NCBI RefSeq assembly: GCF_900086645.1
Contig: NZ_LT576451.1
Location: forward strand, 1-64,000
Source of the DNA: Curtobacterium sp. 9128
Lineage (GTDB): Bacteria; Actinomycetota; Actinomycetes; Actinomycetales; Microbacteriaceae
Direction of reading: 5' to 3'
DNA: 64,000 bases
How positions within the stretch are numbered: the stretch's first letter is position 1; each line of letters begins with the position of its first letter. A model generated the notes under the pieces. That model did not search any database. It was not told the origin of the DNA and worked only from the letters and a program-made list of their open reading frames with translations. Positions 25,882-35,204 of the stretch are shown here, piece by piece. The translations under genes and the position numbers were made by a program.

Positions 25882-26621
25882 CCGTGCTCCACTTCCACCG
25901 GTTCGTCGTCCGGCTCGACGACCACGAGGTCCTCGCCGTCGACGGCGAGTTCGCAGCAGGCTCGGTCCTGGTCCTGACCGGCGAGGACGGCGCCGAGGTG
26001 TCCGCAGCGCTCGCAGCGGTCCTGGACGCCGTCACCTCCGCGGCCGGGCAGGACCGGCTCCTCGACGTGCCGGCGCACGTCGCGGTCGACGGAACCGTCC
26101 GGGTGTCCGATGCGTCCGACCCGCTGGCCGCCGCGATGACCAGGGACCACGGCCTCCTCGGTGCGTTGACCGCGACCGAGAACGTCGCACTCGGGGTCCT
26201 CGCCCACGCACGGGAGCACTCCCGTTCCGCGCCGGCTGACGCCGTGACAGCCGCCCTCGACGCCGTCGGAGTCCCGGATGCGGTCAGGCACAACCTCGCC
26301 GAACAGCTCTCCGGTGGACAGCAGCAGCGCGTCGCACTGGCACGGGCGCTCGTGGCCGATGCGGCGGTCACGGCACTCGACGACCCTGCGAGCGAGCTCG
26401 ACCCGGCGTCCGTGGTCGTCGTCGACCGGGCGATCGCCGACGCGGCGGCCCGCGGTGGGGTCGTGCTCGTCGGCCGCTCGGACGACCAGCCGATGCCGCC
26501 GACGGCCGTGCGCATCCAGGTCGGGGAACGGCGACGAGGCCGGCAGCACGGTCGGCACCGATCGGGGTACCTCGAGGGCCCAGGAGACACGTCGGGCACG
26601 CGCGTACCGTCGCACCGATGA
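25878..26621 (+). CDS. ABC ATPase-like protein B (degenerate P-loop, intact signature motif)
   Basis: 247 residues. The Walker A position reads GEDGAEVS (35-42), without the essential Lys; no Q-loop Gln is seen; Walker B ends LDD (Asp in place of catalytic Glu, 167-169); the switch His position is GRS (199-201). Yet the signature LSGGQQQRVALARAL (144-158) is perfect. These losses mirror those of the preceding ATPase exactly, so the pair would form one complete and one dead ATP site. GTG start overlaps the upstream stop by 4 nt. The C-terminus is a basic Arg/His-rich tail. Confidence 0.85.
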   Translation: MTVLHFHRFVVRLDDHEVLAVDGEFAAGSVLVLTGEDGAEVSAALAAVLDAVTSAAGQDRLLDVPAHVAVDGTVRVSDASDPLAAAMTRDHGLLGALTATENVALGVLAHAREHSRSAPADAVTAALDAVGVPDAVRHNLAEQLSGGQQQRVALARALVADAAVTALDDPASELDPASVVVVDRAIADAAARGGVVLVGRSDDQPMPPTAVRIQVGERRRGRQHGRHRSGYLEGPGDTSGTRVPSHR

Positions 26622-27136
26622 ACGACGAGAACGGAAGCAATCGTCCGGAGGACGACGCCGCACGCCTGGGACTCGTCGTCGTCGGCGAGGCAGCAGCCCT
26701 GCACTCCGGTGACGAAGCCGCCTTGGACGCGAGCGAGGACAACATCCGGGAGACCGTGGACGACCTGGTCGATGAGCCGCTGACCCAACGGCAAGAGGAG
26801 GTCGTCCAGCGCCTCGCATCCGCAGGCGGCACCATCGCCGCCGGCCTCAGCGGTGCACTCGCCGCACAGACCGACCGCTCGGTGGACGACGTCCTCGCGG
26901 GTGCCGCCCGCGCGGTCGTCTGGCAGCAGCGCATGACCGCGGACCAGGACCGCCGCGTGGAGCGCGACGGCACCGACGAAGCGGCCGCACGCGTCGAGCA
27001 GGACGACCAGACCGAACGCGACGCCCACGCCGAGTACGACCGGGACGAGCACGGGGACCGTGGCGGCCGAGTGGACGCCGACCGGAGCGACTCCGACGAC
27101 CATCGGCAGGACGGCCGCCACCGCGACGACCGCTGA
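26618..27136 (+). CDS. Hypothetical acidic protein, Asp/Arg-rich tail
   Basis: 172 residues with no recognised family. Its ATG overlaps the stop of ATPase-like protein B, making it the fourth gene of the ABC operon. Residues 1-100 look globular and helical (EDNIRETVDDLVDEPLTQRQ, then ASAGGTIAAGLSGALAAQTD); the last 60 residues are a charged low-complexity tail of Asp, Arg, Glu and His. It could be an accessory factor of the transporter; that is inference from position only. Confidence 0.65.
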   Translation: MNDENGSNRPEDDAARLGLVVVGEAAALHSGDEAALDASEDNIRETVDDLVDEPLTQRQEEVVQRLASAGGTIAAGLSGALAAQTDRSVDDVLAGAARAVVWQQRMTADQDRRVERDGTDEAAARVEQDDQTERDAHAEYDRDEHGDRGGRVDADRSDSDDHRQDGRHRDDR

Positions 27137-27247
27137 CCCGCACCGCGGCGGCCCGCACCGTGGCGGCCCGCACCGCGCCGGAGCACGCCGCGCAACACGG
27201 GGTCACGAACGAGCAGTCGTCGCGAGCCCTTCCGTAGCGTTGCGCCC

Positions 27248-28612
27248 ATGCCGAAGCGACTCCTGCTCAACGTGTTCGAGATGAACTGCGTCGGACACAT
27301 CACGCACGGCCTCTGGCGCATCCCGGGCAACAACCGGCATCGCTACAACGACATCCGGTACTGGACCGAGCTCGCACGCACCGCAGAGGCCGGCCAGTTC
27401 GACGCGATCTTCATCGCGGACGTCCTCGGCGCCTACGACGTGTACGGCGGCTCCGCCGCGCCCGCGCTCCGCGAGGGCCTGCAGATCCCGAACAACGACC
27501 CGATGCTCGTCGTCCCCGCGATGGCCGCCGTCACGGACCACATCGGCTTCGGCATCACGTTCTCCACGAGCTACGAGCCGCCGTTCGCCTTCGCCCGGCG
27601 GATGTCGACCCTCGACCACCTGACGAACGGCCGCGTCGGCTGGAACGTCGTGACGAGCTACCTGCCGAACGCCGCCCGGAACTTCGGGCTCGCCACGGAG
27701 ATCCCGCACGACACCCGGTACGAGATCGCCGACGAGTACCTCGAGGTCCTCTACCAGCTGTGGGAGGGCTCGTGGGAGGACGGCGCCGTCGTCCGTGACG
27801 CGGCGAACGGCGTCTACACGGACCCGGACAAGGTCCACCCGATCGATCACGTGGGCGAGCACTTCAGCGTCGCCGGACCGCACCTGTCCGAGCCGTCGCT
27901 GCAGCGCACCCCGACCCTGTTCCTGGCGACGGGCTCCCCGGCAGGCATCGCCCGCGCCGGCAAGCACGCCGAGGTCGTCTTCACCGGCGGCCACGGCGTG
28001 CAGCGGACCGCCGACGCCGTCCGCGACGCTGCACAGGGCGCCGGTCGCGACCGTGGGGACGTCAAGTTCGTCACGCAGGCAGCGGTCATCACGGCGCCGA
28101 CCCAGCGCGAGGTCGAGGACAAGGTCGCCCAGTACAAGGCATTCGCCAGCGAGGAGGGGCCGCTCATCCACGGCAGCGTCCCCTTCGACGCCCTGTCGCA
28201 CCCGCGGAGCCGCACGGTCCGCGACGCCCTCGAGGCCGAGGGCGTCGAGGGCGGCGAACGACTCGTCGGCCGGGTCGCGCTCGACGCCACGGTCGGCGAG
28301 CTCATCGACCGCGTGAACGAAGCGTGGAACGGTGCCTTCTGGGCGGCCGGCGTGCCGGAGGCGGTCACCGAGCAGATCGAGGGGTGGCTCGACGACGACG
28401 GCATCGACGGGATCAACCTGCGCCAGTACCACTCGTTCGACACGGTGCGGGACTTCGGCACGTACGTCACGCCGCTGCTGCGCGAGCGCGGTCGCCTCCC
28501 CGAGCGCTACAGGGACGGCGAGACGCTGCGCGAGCGCGTGACGGGAGGCCCGGCTCGGCTCCCCGCATCGCACCCGGCCGCCACGTACCGGCACACGAGC
28601 GTCCCCGCCTGA
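27248..28612 (+). CDS. LLM-class flavin-dependent monooxygenase (NtaA/SnaA/DszA group)
   Basis: 454-residue FMNH2-dependent oxygenase. Typical features: RYWTELARTAEAGQFDAIFIADVLG, PMLVVPAMAAVTDHIGFGITFSTSYEPPFAFARR, LDHLTNGRVGWNVVTSYL and YEIADEYLEVLYQLWEGSW. Members use reduced FMN from a partner reductase to attack nitrilotriacetate, sulfur heterocycles or dimethyl sulfide; substrate here is unknown and no reductase is adjacent. TAGCGT (27235-27240) lies 7 nt before the ATG, suggesting leaderless mRNA. Confidence 0.9.
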   Translation: MPKRLLLNVFEMNCVGHITHGLWRIPGNNRHRYNDIRYWTELARTAEAGQFDAIFIADVLGAYDVYGGSAAPALREGLQIPNNDPMLVVPAMAAVTDHIGFGITFSTSYEPPFAFARRMSTLDHLTNGRVGWNVVTSYLPNAARNFGLATEIPHDTRYEIADEYLEVLYQLWEGSWEDGAVVRDAANGVYTDPDKVHPIDHVGEHFSVAGPHLSEPSLQRTPTLFLATGSPAGIARAGKHAEVVFTGGHGVQRTADAVRDAAQGAGRDRGDVKFVTQAAVITAPTQREVEDKVAQYKAFASEEGPLIHGSVPFDALSHPRSRTVRDALEAEGVEGGERLVGRVALDATVGELIDRVNEAWNGAFWAAGVPEAVTEQIEGWLDDDGIDGINLRQYHSFDTVRDFGTYVTPLLRERGRLPERYRDGETLRERVTGGPARLPASHPAATYRHTSVPA

Positions 28613-28646
28613 GCAGACCGGCGCGCGTCCGGCGAGGTCCGCTCGT

Positions 28647-29225
28647 TCAGCGGCCGAGCAGTCGGCGGACGCCGTCCGTCACCACGTGCCGGGTGAGCGC
28701 ACCGTCACGTCGTGCCTTGGCGCGAAGCGCCGCACCCTCCCAGAGGTCGACGAGCTGCGCACCGACGAGCTCGGCATCGAGCGACCCCGGCACGTCACCC
28801 TGTTCCTGCGCCAGCCGTACGGCCGTCGCGAGCTGCGCGACCCACTCGTCGAAGACCCCGTCGACGTGTGCCGCGACGCCGGGCTCGTCCGTCGCGGTGT
28901 CGATCGCGAGGTTCCCGAGCAGGCACCCGTACCGGAACTCGATCCCCGCCAGCCGCTCGAGCATCGCGTCGAAGTAGCCGGTAATCCGGTCGAGCGCGCG
29001 CGGCACCGAGTCGTCGACGAGCATCCCGATCGGCGACGCCGCGGCGAATCGGTCGGCCGCCACGATCGCGAGGTCGGCCTTCGACCGGAAGTGGTTGTAG
29101 AACGAGCCCTTCGGCGCCCCCGCGGCACCCGTGATCGCGGCCACGCCGGTCCCCGCGTAGCCGTGCTGGTGGAACTCGACGACTGCGGCGTCGACGATCG
29201 CGTCGCGGAGACTGGCTCGGGGCAT
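28647..29225 (-). CDS. TetR family regulator
   Basis: 192 residues with an N-terminal DNA-binding domain (LRDAIVDAAVVEFHQHGYAG, GVAAITGAAGAPKGSFYNHF). The body resembles the TetR_C_6/AcuR-like group (FEYRYGCLLGNLA-like segment present as FRYGCLLGNLA). It is divergent from an SDR gene with a 93-bp gap holding a short palindrome, so it probably represses that SDR and itself. Confidence 0.9.
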   Translation of the reverse strand: MPRASLRDAIVDAAVVEFHQHGYAGTGVAAITGAAGAPKGSFYNHFRSKADLAIVAADRFAAASPIGMLVDDSVPRALDRITGYFDAMLERLAGIEFRYGCLLGNLAIDTATDEPGVAAHVDGVFDEWVAQLATAVRLAQEQGDVPGSLDAELVGAQLVDLWEGAALRAKARRDGALTRHVVTDGVRRLLGR

Positions 29226-29250
29226 GGGTCGATCTTCTCATCCGGGGAAT

Positions 29251-29266
29251 AAGACGACCGGTCATA
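29251..29266. promoter_or_regulatory. Possible operator between TetR and SDR genes
   Basis: AAGACGACCGGTCATA contains the perfect 8-bp palindrome GACCGGTC (29256-29263) with weak extension on both sides, centred in the divergent intergenic region. Position suits a TetR operator, but the symmetry is short. Confidence 0.35.
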
Positions 29267-29318
29267 TTGATCACCTTCACAGCGGCGTCGACCGGCGCCC
29301 CGACGGAAGGAACCCACC

Positions 29319-30017
29319 ATGACCGGACTCAACGGACAGATCGTCCTCGTCACGGGCGCGAACGGCGGACTCGGCACGGAGTTCGTGCGTCAGGCGCTCG
29401 AGCGCGGCGCGACGAAGGTCTACGCCGCAGCGCGACGCCCCCGCGACTGGGAAGACGCACGCATCGTCCCCCTGGTGCTCGACGTGGCGGACGAGGCCTC
29501 GGTCACCCGCGCCGCTGCCGAGGCGAGCGACGTCACGGTGGTCGTGAACAACGCCGGTCTGCTGCGTGCGGGCGGACTCGTCGACGGCCCGCTCGACGAC
29601 ATCCGCGCGCAGATCGAGACGAACCTGATCGGCCCGCTCCTGGTCACGCGTGCCTTCGCACCTCTGCTCCGTGCGGCGCACGGCACGGTCGTGAACGTCG
29701 CGTCGATCCTGAGCTGGCTCGCCGGCAGCGGCGCGTACGGCGTCTCGAAAGCCGGGCTCTGGTCCGCGACGGACTCCACGCGGCTCGAACTGGCGAGCGA
29801 CGGCGTACAGGTCGTGGGCGCCTACCTCGGGTACACCGACACCCCGATGACGGACGGCGTCGACGCTCCGAAGAACACCCCGGAGGAGGTCGTCACGGCG
29901 GTGTTCGACGGCGTGGAGTCGGGCGAGCACGAGGTCCTGGCGGACGAGCTCACCCGCACCGTGCGTGCATCGCTCGGCGCGCCGGTCAGCGAGCGATACA
30001 CCGCCCTCGCCGGCTGA
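29319..30017 (+). CDS. SDR family oxidoreductase
   Basis: 232 residues. Cofactor motif VTGANGGLG, an Arg-rich segment after strand two (AARRPRD) favouring NADPH, NNAGLL, and a YGVSKAG catalytic Tyr-Lys. It ends with the YTDTPM and SGEHEVLADELT stretches common in actinobacterial SDRs controlled by TetR. Start ATG 29319 follows GAAGGAA. Substrate unknown; detoxification of a carbonyl compound is a guess from the paired regulator. Confidence 0.88.
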   Translation: MTGLNGQIVLVTGANGGLGTEFVRQALERGATKVYAAARRPRDWEDARIVPLVLDVADEASVTRAAAEASDVTVVVNNAGLLRAGGLVDGPLDDIRAQIETNLIGPLLVTRAFAPLLRAAHGTVVNVASILSWLAGSGAYGVSKAGLWSATDSTRLELASDGVQVVGAYLGYTDTPMTDGVDAPKNTPEEVVTAVFDGVESGEHEVLADELTRTVRASLGAPVSERYTALAG

Positions 30018-30039
30018 CGCTTCCCACCCACAACGCCCG

Positions 30040-30861
30040 CTACGAGCGCCACCAGGTGTCGAACGGGGTCGCGGGGACCCGGCGCTTGTGCTCGGTGGCG
30101 CGGTACCGGGCCTCGATCGCCTCGGCGACCTCGACCGGGACGTCGTGCCCCTGCAGGTACGCGTCGATCTCGGCGTAGCTCAGGCCCAGGTTCGCCTCGT
30201 CCGTCTGTCCGGGGAGGTCGTCGAGCAGGTCGGCGGTCGGCGCCTTCTCGTACAGCCGGGCCGGGGCGCCGAGGTGCTCGAGGAGCTGCCGCCCCTGGCT
30301 CTTCGTCAACCCGGTCAGCGGCGTGATGTCGACACCGCCGTCGCCGTACTTCGTGAAGAACCCGGTCACGGCCTCTGCCGCGTGGTCGGTCCCGACGACG
30401 ATGAGCCCGCGCTGCCCGGCGACCGCGTACTGGGCCACCATGCGCATCCGCGCCTTGACGTTGCCCTTCACGAAGTCGCTGAGCTCGACGCCGGCGCCGG
30501 TCGTGTCCTGGACGACCCCGTCGACACCGTGCTCGATGTTCACGGTGATGCCCGGCTCCGCGGCGATGAACTGCAGCGCGAGCTGGGCGTCGTCCTCGTC
30601 CGCCTGCACCCGGTACGGCATGCGCACCGTGGTGAAGGAGACGTCGTGCCCGTCGGCGCGGAGCGACTCGACCGCGAGCTGGGACAGGCGTCCGGCGAGG
30701 GTCGAGTCCTGCCCGCCGCTGATCGCGAGGACGAGGCCCTTCGCGCCGGTCGTCGTCAGGTAGTCGCGCAGGAAGCCGACGCGACGCGACACCTCCTCGG
30801 CCGGGTCGATGGTCGGCTGGACGTCGAGGGCCGCGGCGATGGCGGCTTGCAGTTCACGCAC
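30040..30861 (-). CDS. nadE: Ammonia-dependent NAD+ synthetase
   Basis: Amidates nicotinic acid adenine dinucleotide to NAD+. About 273 residues, matching the short NH3-dependent NadE of E. coli. Visible: [17 protein letters not shown] (PP-loop), [56 protein letters not shown] and [17 protein letters not shown], with the conserved C-terminal [17 protein letters not shown] 30861 is chosen because the protein then aligns with the E. coli N-terminus. It begins 11 nt after the AI-2E-type permease stop, suggesting cotranscription. Confidence 0.95.
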   Translation of the reverse strand: MRELQAAIAAALDVQPTIDPAEEVSRRVGFLRDYLTTTGAKGLVLAISGGQDSTLAGRLSQLAVESLRADGHDVSFTTVRMPYRVQADEDDAQLALQFIAAEPGITVNIEHGVDGVVQDTTGAGVELSDFVKGNVKARMRMVAQYAVAGQRGLIVVGTDHAAEAVTGFFTKYGDGGVDITPLTGLTKSQGRQLLEHLGAPARLYEKAPTADLLDDLPGQTDEANLGLSYAEIDAYLQGHDVPVEVAEAIEARYRATEHKRRVPATPFDTWWRS

Positions 30862-30872
30862 GTGCCCAGTAT

Positions 30873-32024
30873 TCACCGTTGGGCGCGCGCCTTCACGGCC
30901 ACGTCCTCCGACCGCTTCTGCCGCCACATCCGAGCGGGCTGGTCCGGGCCGTCCCAGACCTGCACGGCGCCCCACGCCGCGGCGAGGAGCGGCACGGACA
31001 TCACGGCACCCGTGATGCCGGCGAGCACGGTCCCGGCGGTCAGGCCGACCAGGATCACGAGGCCGTGCAGCTTGAGCGTCCGGCCCATCAGCACCGGCTG
31101 CAGGAAGTTGCCCTCGAGCTGGTTCACGAGGACCACGATGCCGACCACCACGAGGGCCTGCACCGGCCCGAGCGCGACCAGGGCGACGAGCGCGGCGAGG
31201 ATCCCGGCAGCGGTGGCACCGACGATCGGGATGAAGGCGGTGATGAAGACGACGACGGCCAGGGGCAGCGCGAGCGGCACCCCGACGATCGCGATGCCGA
31301 TCCCGATGCCGATGGCGTCGACGGCCGCCACGGCCGCCGTCCCGCGGACGTAGCCGCCGAGCGTCGACACGACACGGTCCCCGACGCGGCGGGCACGGGC
31401 GTAACCGGAGCCCGAGAACGGACGGAGCAGGAACTCCCAGATGCGCGGGCCGTCCTTCAGGAAGAAGAACAGCACGACGATCATCAGGACGAGCCCGGTG
31501 AGGAAGTTCGCGGTCGCCGACGCCCCGGCGAGCGCACCGGAGCCGAACTGGGCGCTGGTGATGAAGTCGGTGACGGTCTTCGTTGCGTCCTTGATCTGCG
31601 AGTCCGAGATCGAGATCGGCAGCGACGTCACCCACCCCTGTAGCTGCTTGAAGCCGTCGACGGCGGAGTCCTGCAGGTCGGACCACTGGTTCTCGACGGC
31701 GACGACGATGAGCCAGCCGAGGAGCCCGAGCACGACGAGCACCCCGAGGAGCACCGCCAGCGTCGCGAGGACCGACGGCACCCGGTGCTTCCGGAGCCAG
31801 GACACGACGGGGTGCATCGCGGACGCGATGATGAGCGCGATCAGCACGGGGATGGTGACGACGCTGAGCGTGCTCGCGGCGAAGACGATCCCGGCGACGA
31901 TGACGAGCACGATGATCGCCTGCAGGCACCGCGTCGCGAGTCGGCCGAACGAGTCCGACCAGGCCTTCCTGGGGCCGGCGACCGCTTCGACGGGCTCGGG
32001 TGCTGACGATCGGAAGAGGGGCAT
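30873..32024 (-). CDS. AI-2E family transporter
   Basis: 383-residue membrane protein (UPF0118/AI-2E family) with eight expected helices. Visible: [73 protein letters not shown] and [23 protein letters not shown], which carry the conserved PxxG...GNxLxP pattern. The family name comes from E. coli TqsA; other members are Na+/H+ antiporters, so autoinducer export is not established. Confidence 0.92.
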   Translation of the reverse strand: MPLFRSSAPEPVEAVAGPRKAWSDSFGRLATRCLQAIIVLVIVAGIVFAASTLSVVTIPVLIALIIASAMHPVVSWLRKHRVPSVLATLAVLLGVLVVLGLLGWLIVVAVENQWSDLQDSAVDGFKQLQGWVTSLPISISDSQIKDATKTVTDFITSAQFGSGALAGASATANFLTGLVLMIVVLFFFLKDGPRIWEFLLRPFSGSGYARARRVGDRVVSTLGGYVRGTAAVAAVDAIGIGIGIAIVGVPLALPLAVVVFITAFIPIVGATAAGILAALVALVALGPVQALVVVGIVVLVNQLEGNFLQPVLMGRTLKLHGLVILVGLTAGTVLAGITGAVMSVPLLAAAWGAVQVWDGPDQPARMWRQKRSEDVAVKARAQR

Positions 32025-32121
32025 GGTGGTCCTTGTCGGTGACGTCGCTGACGTGCGGCGCGATCGGCGGTCGAACGCTCCCCCTGATGATGTCAGGGTG
32101 TCGGTGGATACGCTCAGGGTC

Positions 32122-33492
32122 GTGACGACGACGTTCCCGCGCAGCACCCCGTCCACCGTCGGCATCGACGCCTCCGGCATCGACGCCCTCGTCCGTGCGC
32201 TGGAGGCAGCGCCCGACGTCGAACCGCACAGCCTCATGGTGCTCCGGCACGGACAGGTCGCCGCCGAGGGGTGGTGGACCCCGTACTCCGCCGACCGACC
32301 GCACCTGCTGTACTCGCTGAGCAAGAGCTTCACGGCGGCGGCCGTGGGCATCGCGAGCCGCGAGGGCATCGTCGACCTGGACAGCACCGTCGTCAGCCAC
32401 TTCCCCGAGCTGGACGCCGAGGTCACCGACGCGCGCAGCCGATCCATGACGCTGCGGAACATCCTGGCGATGTCGAGCGGCCACCGCGAGGAGACCCTCG
32501 ACCGGGCCCGCGCGATCGACCCGACGAACATCGTCCGCGGCTTCCTGCTGCTCCCGCCCGACGAGGACCCCGGCACCGTCTTCGCCTACAACCAGCCCTG
32601 CACGTACACGCTCGCAGAGATCGTCCGCCGGGCGAGCGGGACCTCCCTCGTGGAGTACCTGCGCCCGCGCCTGTTCGACCCGCTCGGCATCGAGCAGGTG
32701 TCCTGGAAGCAGGACGAGCACGGCAACGAGCTCGGCTTCAGCGGCTGCTACGCCACGACGGAGTCGATCGCGAAGCTCGGCCAGCTGTACCTGCAGCGCG
32801 GCGTGTGGGACGGCGAGCGGATCCTCGACGAGGACTGGGTCGAGGCGGCCACCCGCACGCAGGTCGCGAACCCGGGTGAGGAGAACCCGGACTGGAGCCA
32901 GGGCTACGGCTACCAGTTCTGGATGGCCCGGCACGGCTTCCGCGGCGACGGCGCGTACGGCCAGTTCTGCGTCGTGCTGCCGGAGCACGACGTCGTCATC
33001 GCCATGACCGGTCAGAGCGCCGACATGCAGGCGGTCCTCGACGCGGTGTGGGAGCACCTGCTGCCGGCGATCGACGGCGACGGCTCGGCGGGCACCGTGG
33101 ACCTGTCCGCGCTCGCGTTGCCGCCGGTGCGCGGCGGACGGCTCGGCCTGGAGGCTCGTGGCACCTACGCACGCGCGTCCCGTTCCGGGGTCCCCGGCCT
33201 GGAGTCCGTGGCGCTCGAGCAGGACGGCGAGCGGTGGGTGGTCACGCTGCACCAGGACGGCTCCGCCGTGCGCGCCGTCGTCGGCGAGGGCGAGTGGGCC
33301 GTCGACGGCTCGACCGCGGCGGGCGCCGCGACCGACGACGACGGACGGGTGCTGGTCGCCGTCCGGTTCGTCGACACCCCGCACCTGCTGTGGGTCCGCC
33401 TCGACGCCGGGGACCGGACCTTCGCGGCACGGTGGGCGACCGAGCCGTTGCACGACACGGTCCCCACCCTGCACCGCCCGACGACGGACTAG
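32122..33492 (+). CDS. Serine hydrolase, class C beta-lactamase-like fold
   Basis: 456 residues without a signal peptide. The SxxK active site is SLSK in [16 protein letters not shown]; Tyr of the second motif is probably in [14 protein letters not shown] typical [11 protein letters not shown] segment and [12 protein letters not shown] are present. A C-terminal beta-rich extension of about 110 residues follows. The GTG start is preferred because TACGCT (32109-32114) is 7 nt upstream. Role unknown: esterase, D-aminopeptidase or 6-aminohexanoate-dimer hydrolase-like. Confidence 0.88.
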   Translation: MTTTFPRSTPSTVGIDASGIDALVRALEAAPDVEPHSLMVLRHGQVAAEGWWTPYSADRPHLLYSLSKSFTAAAVGIASREGIVDLDSTVVSHFPELDAEVTDARSRSMTLRNILAMSSGHREETLDRARAIDPTNIVRGFLLLPPDEDPGTVFAYNQPCTYTLAEIVRRASGTSLVEYLRPRLFDPLGIEQVSWKQDEHGNELGFSGCYATTESIAKLGQLYLQRGVWDGERILDEDWVEAATRTQVANPGEENPDWSQGYGYQFWMARHGFRGDGAYGQFCVVLPEHDVVIAMTGQSADMQAVLDAVWEHLLPAIDGDGSAGTVDLSALALPPVRGGRLGLEARGTYARASRSGVPGLESVALEQDGERWVVTLHQDGSAVRAVVGEGEWAVDGSTAAGAATDDDGRVLVAVRFVDTPHLLWVRLDAGDRTFAARWATEPLHDTVPTLHRPTTD

Positions 33493-33496
33493 CGCG

Positions 33497-34219
33497 TCAC
33501 CACGGGACGACGCCGCCGTCGTCGAAGAACCCGCCACGGGGTCCGTCGTCCGGCAGTGTGGCGAGCCGGACGGCCGTCGCGGCGCCCTGCTCGGGCGTCC
33601 GGTCGCCGGAGAACCCGTTGAAGTCGGTCGCGACGAGCCCGGGGCACGCGGCGTTCACGATGACCGGGGTGTCCTGGAACGCCCGCGCGTACTGCACCGT
33701 GATGCCGTTGAGGAAGGTCTTCGACGACGAGTACACGCCCATCACCGGACCCGGCTGCCGCTCGAGCGAGCCCATGCTGCTCGACGTGTTCACGATCCTC
33801 GGGTGCTCGGACCGGCGGAGCATCGGCAGCATCGCGTTCGTCACCCGGATCACGCCGTACACGTTCGTGTCGACGACCCTCCGGAGGTCGTCGAGGTCCA
33901 TCGTCGTCGGGTCCTGCCCCCACGTGACGGGGTCGAACGGTCCCGAGATCCCCGCGTTGTTGACCAGGACGTCGAGCGTGCCGAACCGCTCCTCGAGCTC
34001 GCGTGCCGCAGCCGCGACGCTCTCGTCGCTCGTGACGTCGATCCGTACGCTCGTCGCGTCGATCCCCTCGGCGGCCAACCGAGCCGCGGCGTCCGAACCG
34101 GCCGTCTCGTTCCGTGCGCCGACGACGACACGCAGGCCGAGCCTCCCGAGCGATTCCGCGATCGCGAAGCCGAGCCCCTTGTTCGCCCCGGTGACCAGGG
34201 CGGTCGTTGCTGTTGTCAT
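33497..34219 (-). CDS. SDR family oxidoreductase (carbonyl-reductase-like)
   Basis: 240 residues: [20 protein letters not shown], an Arg (GARNE) indicating [23 protein letters not shown]...[16 protein letters not shown] (Ser, Tyr, Lys) and [12 protein letters not shown]. The TGANKGLG variant resembles eukaryote-like carbonyl reductases. Divergent from a LysR gene that probably controls it; the gap holds a 17-bp palindrome. Confidence 0.9.
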   Translation of the reverse strand: MTTATTALVTGANKGLGFAIAESLGRLGLRVVVGARNETAGSDAAARLAAEGIDATSVRIDVTSDESVAAAARELEERFGTLDVLVNNAGISGPFDPVTWGQDPTTMDLDDLRRVVDTNVYGVIRVTNAMLPMLRRSEHPRIVNTSSSMGSLERQPGPVMGVYSSSKTFLNGITVQYARAFQDTPVIVNAACPGLVATDFNGFSGDRTPEQGAATAVRLATLPDDGPRGGFFDDGGVVPW

Positions 34220-34275
34220 GCTCCGATCCTCGGTCCGCGCCCACACCCCCGTCCAAGACCCGTTGGGTGTCCATC

Positions 34276-34292
34276 GATACCCGGCGGGTATC
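34276..34292. promoter_or_regulatory. LysR-type operator candidate
   Basis: GATACCCGGCGGGTATC is a 17-bp palindrome with one central base, containing the T-N11-A core (ATACCCGGCGGGTAT) typical of LysR sites. It lies between the divergent SDR and LysR genes and 9 nt upstream of the LysR -10-like TAGGCT box. Confidence 0.6.
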
Positions 34293-34313
34293 GGGCGACG
34301 TAGGCTCCGTGGT

Positions 34314-35192
34314 GTGGACGATCTCGAGACGCGCGAACTCCGGTACTTCGTGACCGTGGCCGAGGAGCTGCACTTCGGCCGTGCCGCCGCACGCCTCGGC
34401 ATGTCCCAGCCGCCGCTGTCCCGCGCCATCCGGCAGCTCGAACAGCGGATCGGGACGGAGCTCTTCGAGCGGAACCCCCGCGGCGTCACGTTGACGGCCG
34501 CCGGCACGGTCCTGTTCGGCGATGCCGGGCCAGCACTGGCGGCCGTGGCAGCCGCCGGCCGGCGAGCCCAGCGGGCGGGACGCCGGACGCGCCACCTCGT
34601 GCTCGCTGTGAAGGCGGGAGCCGACCACGAGCTCCTGCAGGCGTTCCTCGACGTGCAGGACGCGGACCCCGACGCCCTGCCGATCGAGGTCGTGTTCGGC
34701 GAGGTCCACGAGCAGGCGGCGTTCCTCCGCGACGGTACGGCGGACATCGCGCTCATGCACCGCACGTACGACGACCTGACCGGTTTCGACGCCGAGGACC
34801 TGCGGACCGAGCAGCAGGTCGCGATCCTGCCCAGGACGCACCCGCTGGCGGCACGGCCGGCGCTCTCCACCGCCGACCTGCGCGACCTGCCGGACCTCCC
34901 AGCCGCCAGGTGGCCACGCGTCGACGGCACCTACCCGGACGGACCGGGTCCCGAGGTCCGCTCGCAGGCCCAGCTCGCGCAGCTCGTCGCCCTCGGGCGG
35001 ACGGTCATCGTCATCCCGCGGTCGAGCCGCACCCTGCAGTGGCCGGAGCACGTCGCGGTCCCGGTGCTCGACGCCGCGCTCGCGACGACCGTGATCGCGT
35101 GGCCCGCCGCCTCCACGTCGCCGGACGTCGCCCGCGCGGTGCGGAACGCGGTCAGCGCCGCGGAGACGTTCGCGACGTCGCGGACGGCCTGA
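34314..35192 (+). CDS. LysR family transcriptional regulator
   Basis: 292 residues. N-terminal LETRELRYFVTVAEELHFGRAAARLGMSQPPLSRAIRQLEQRIG is the standard LysR helix-turn-helix, followed by a linker helix and a periplasmic-binding-like effector domain. GTG 34314 lies 7 nt after TAGGCT (34301-34306), a leaderless arrangement. Probably regulates the divergent SDR gene. Confidence 0.93.
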   Translation: MDDLETRELRYFVTVAEELHFGRAAARLGMSQPPLSRAIRQLEQRIGTELFERNPRGVTLTAAGTVLFGDAGPALAAVAAAGRRAQRAGRRTRHLVLAVKAGADHELLQAFLDVQDADPDALPIEVVFGEVHEQAAFLRDGTADIALMHRTYDDLTGFDAEDLRTEQQVAILPRTHPLAARPALSTADLRDLPDLPAARWPRVDGTYPDGPGPEVRSQAQLAQLVALGRTVIVIPRSSRTLQWPEHVAVPVLDAALATTVIAWPAASTSPDVARAVRNAVSAAETFATSRTA

Positions 35193-35204
35193 CCGGCCGC
35201 GACG

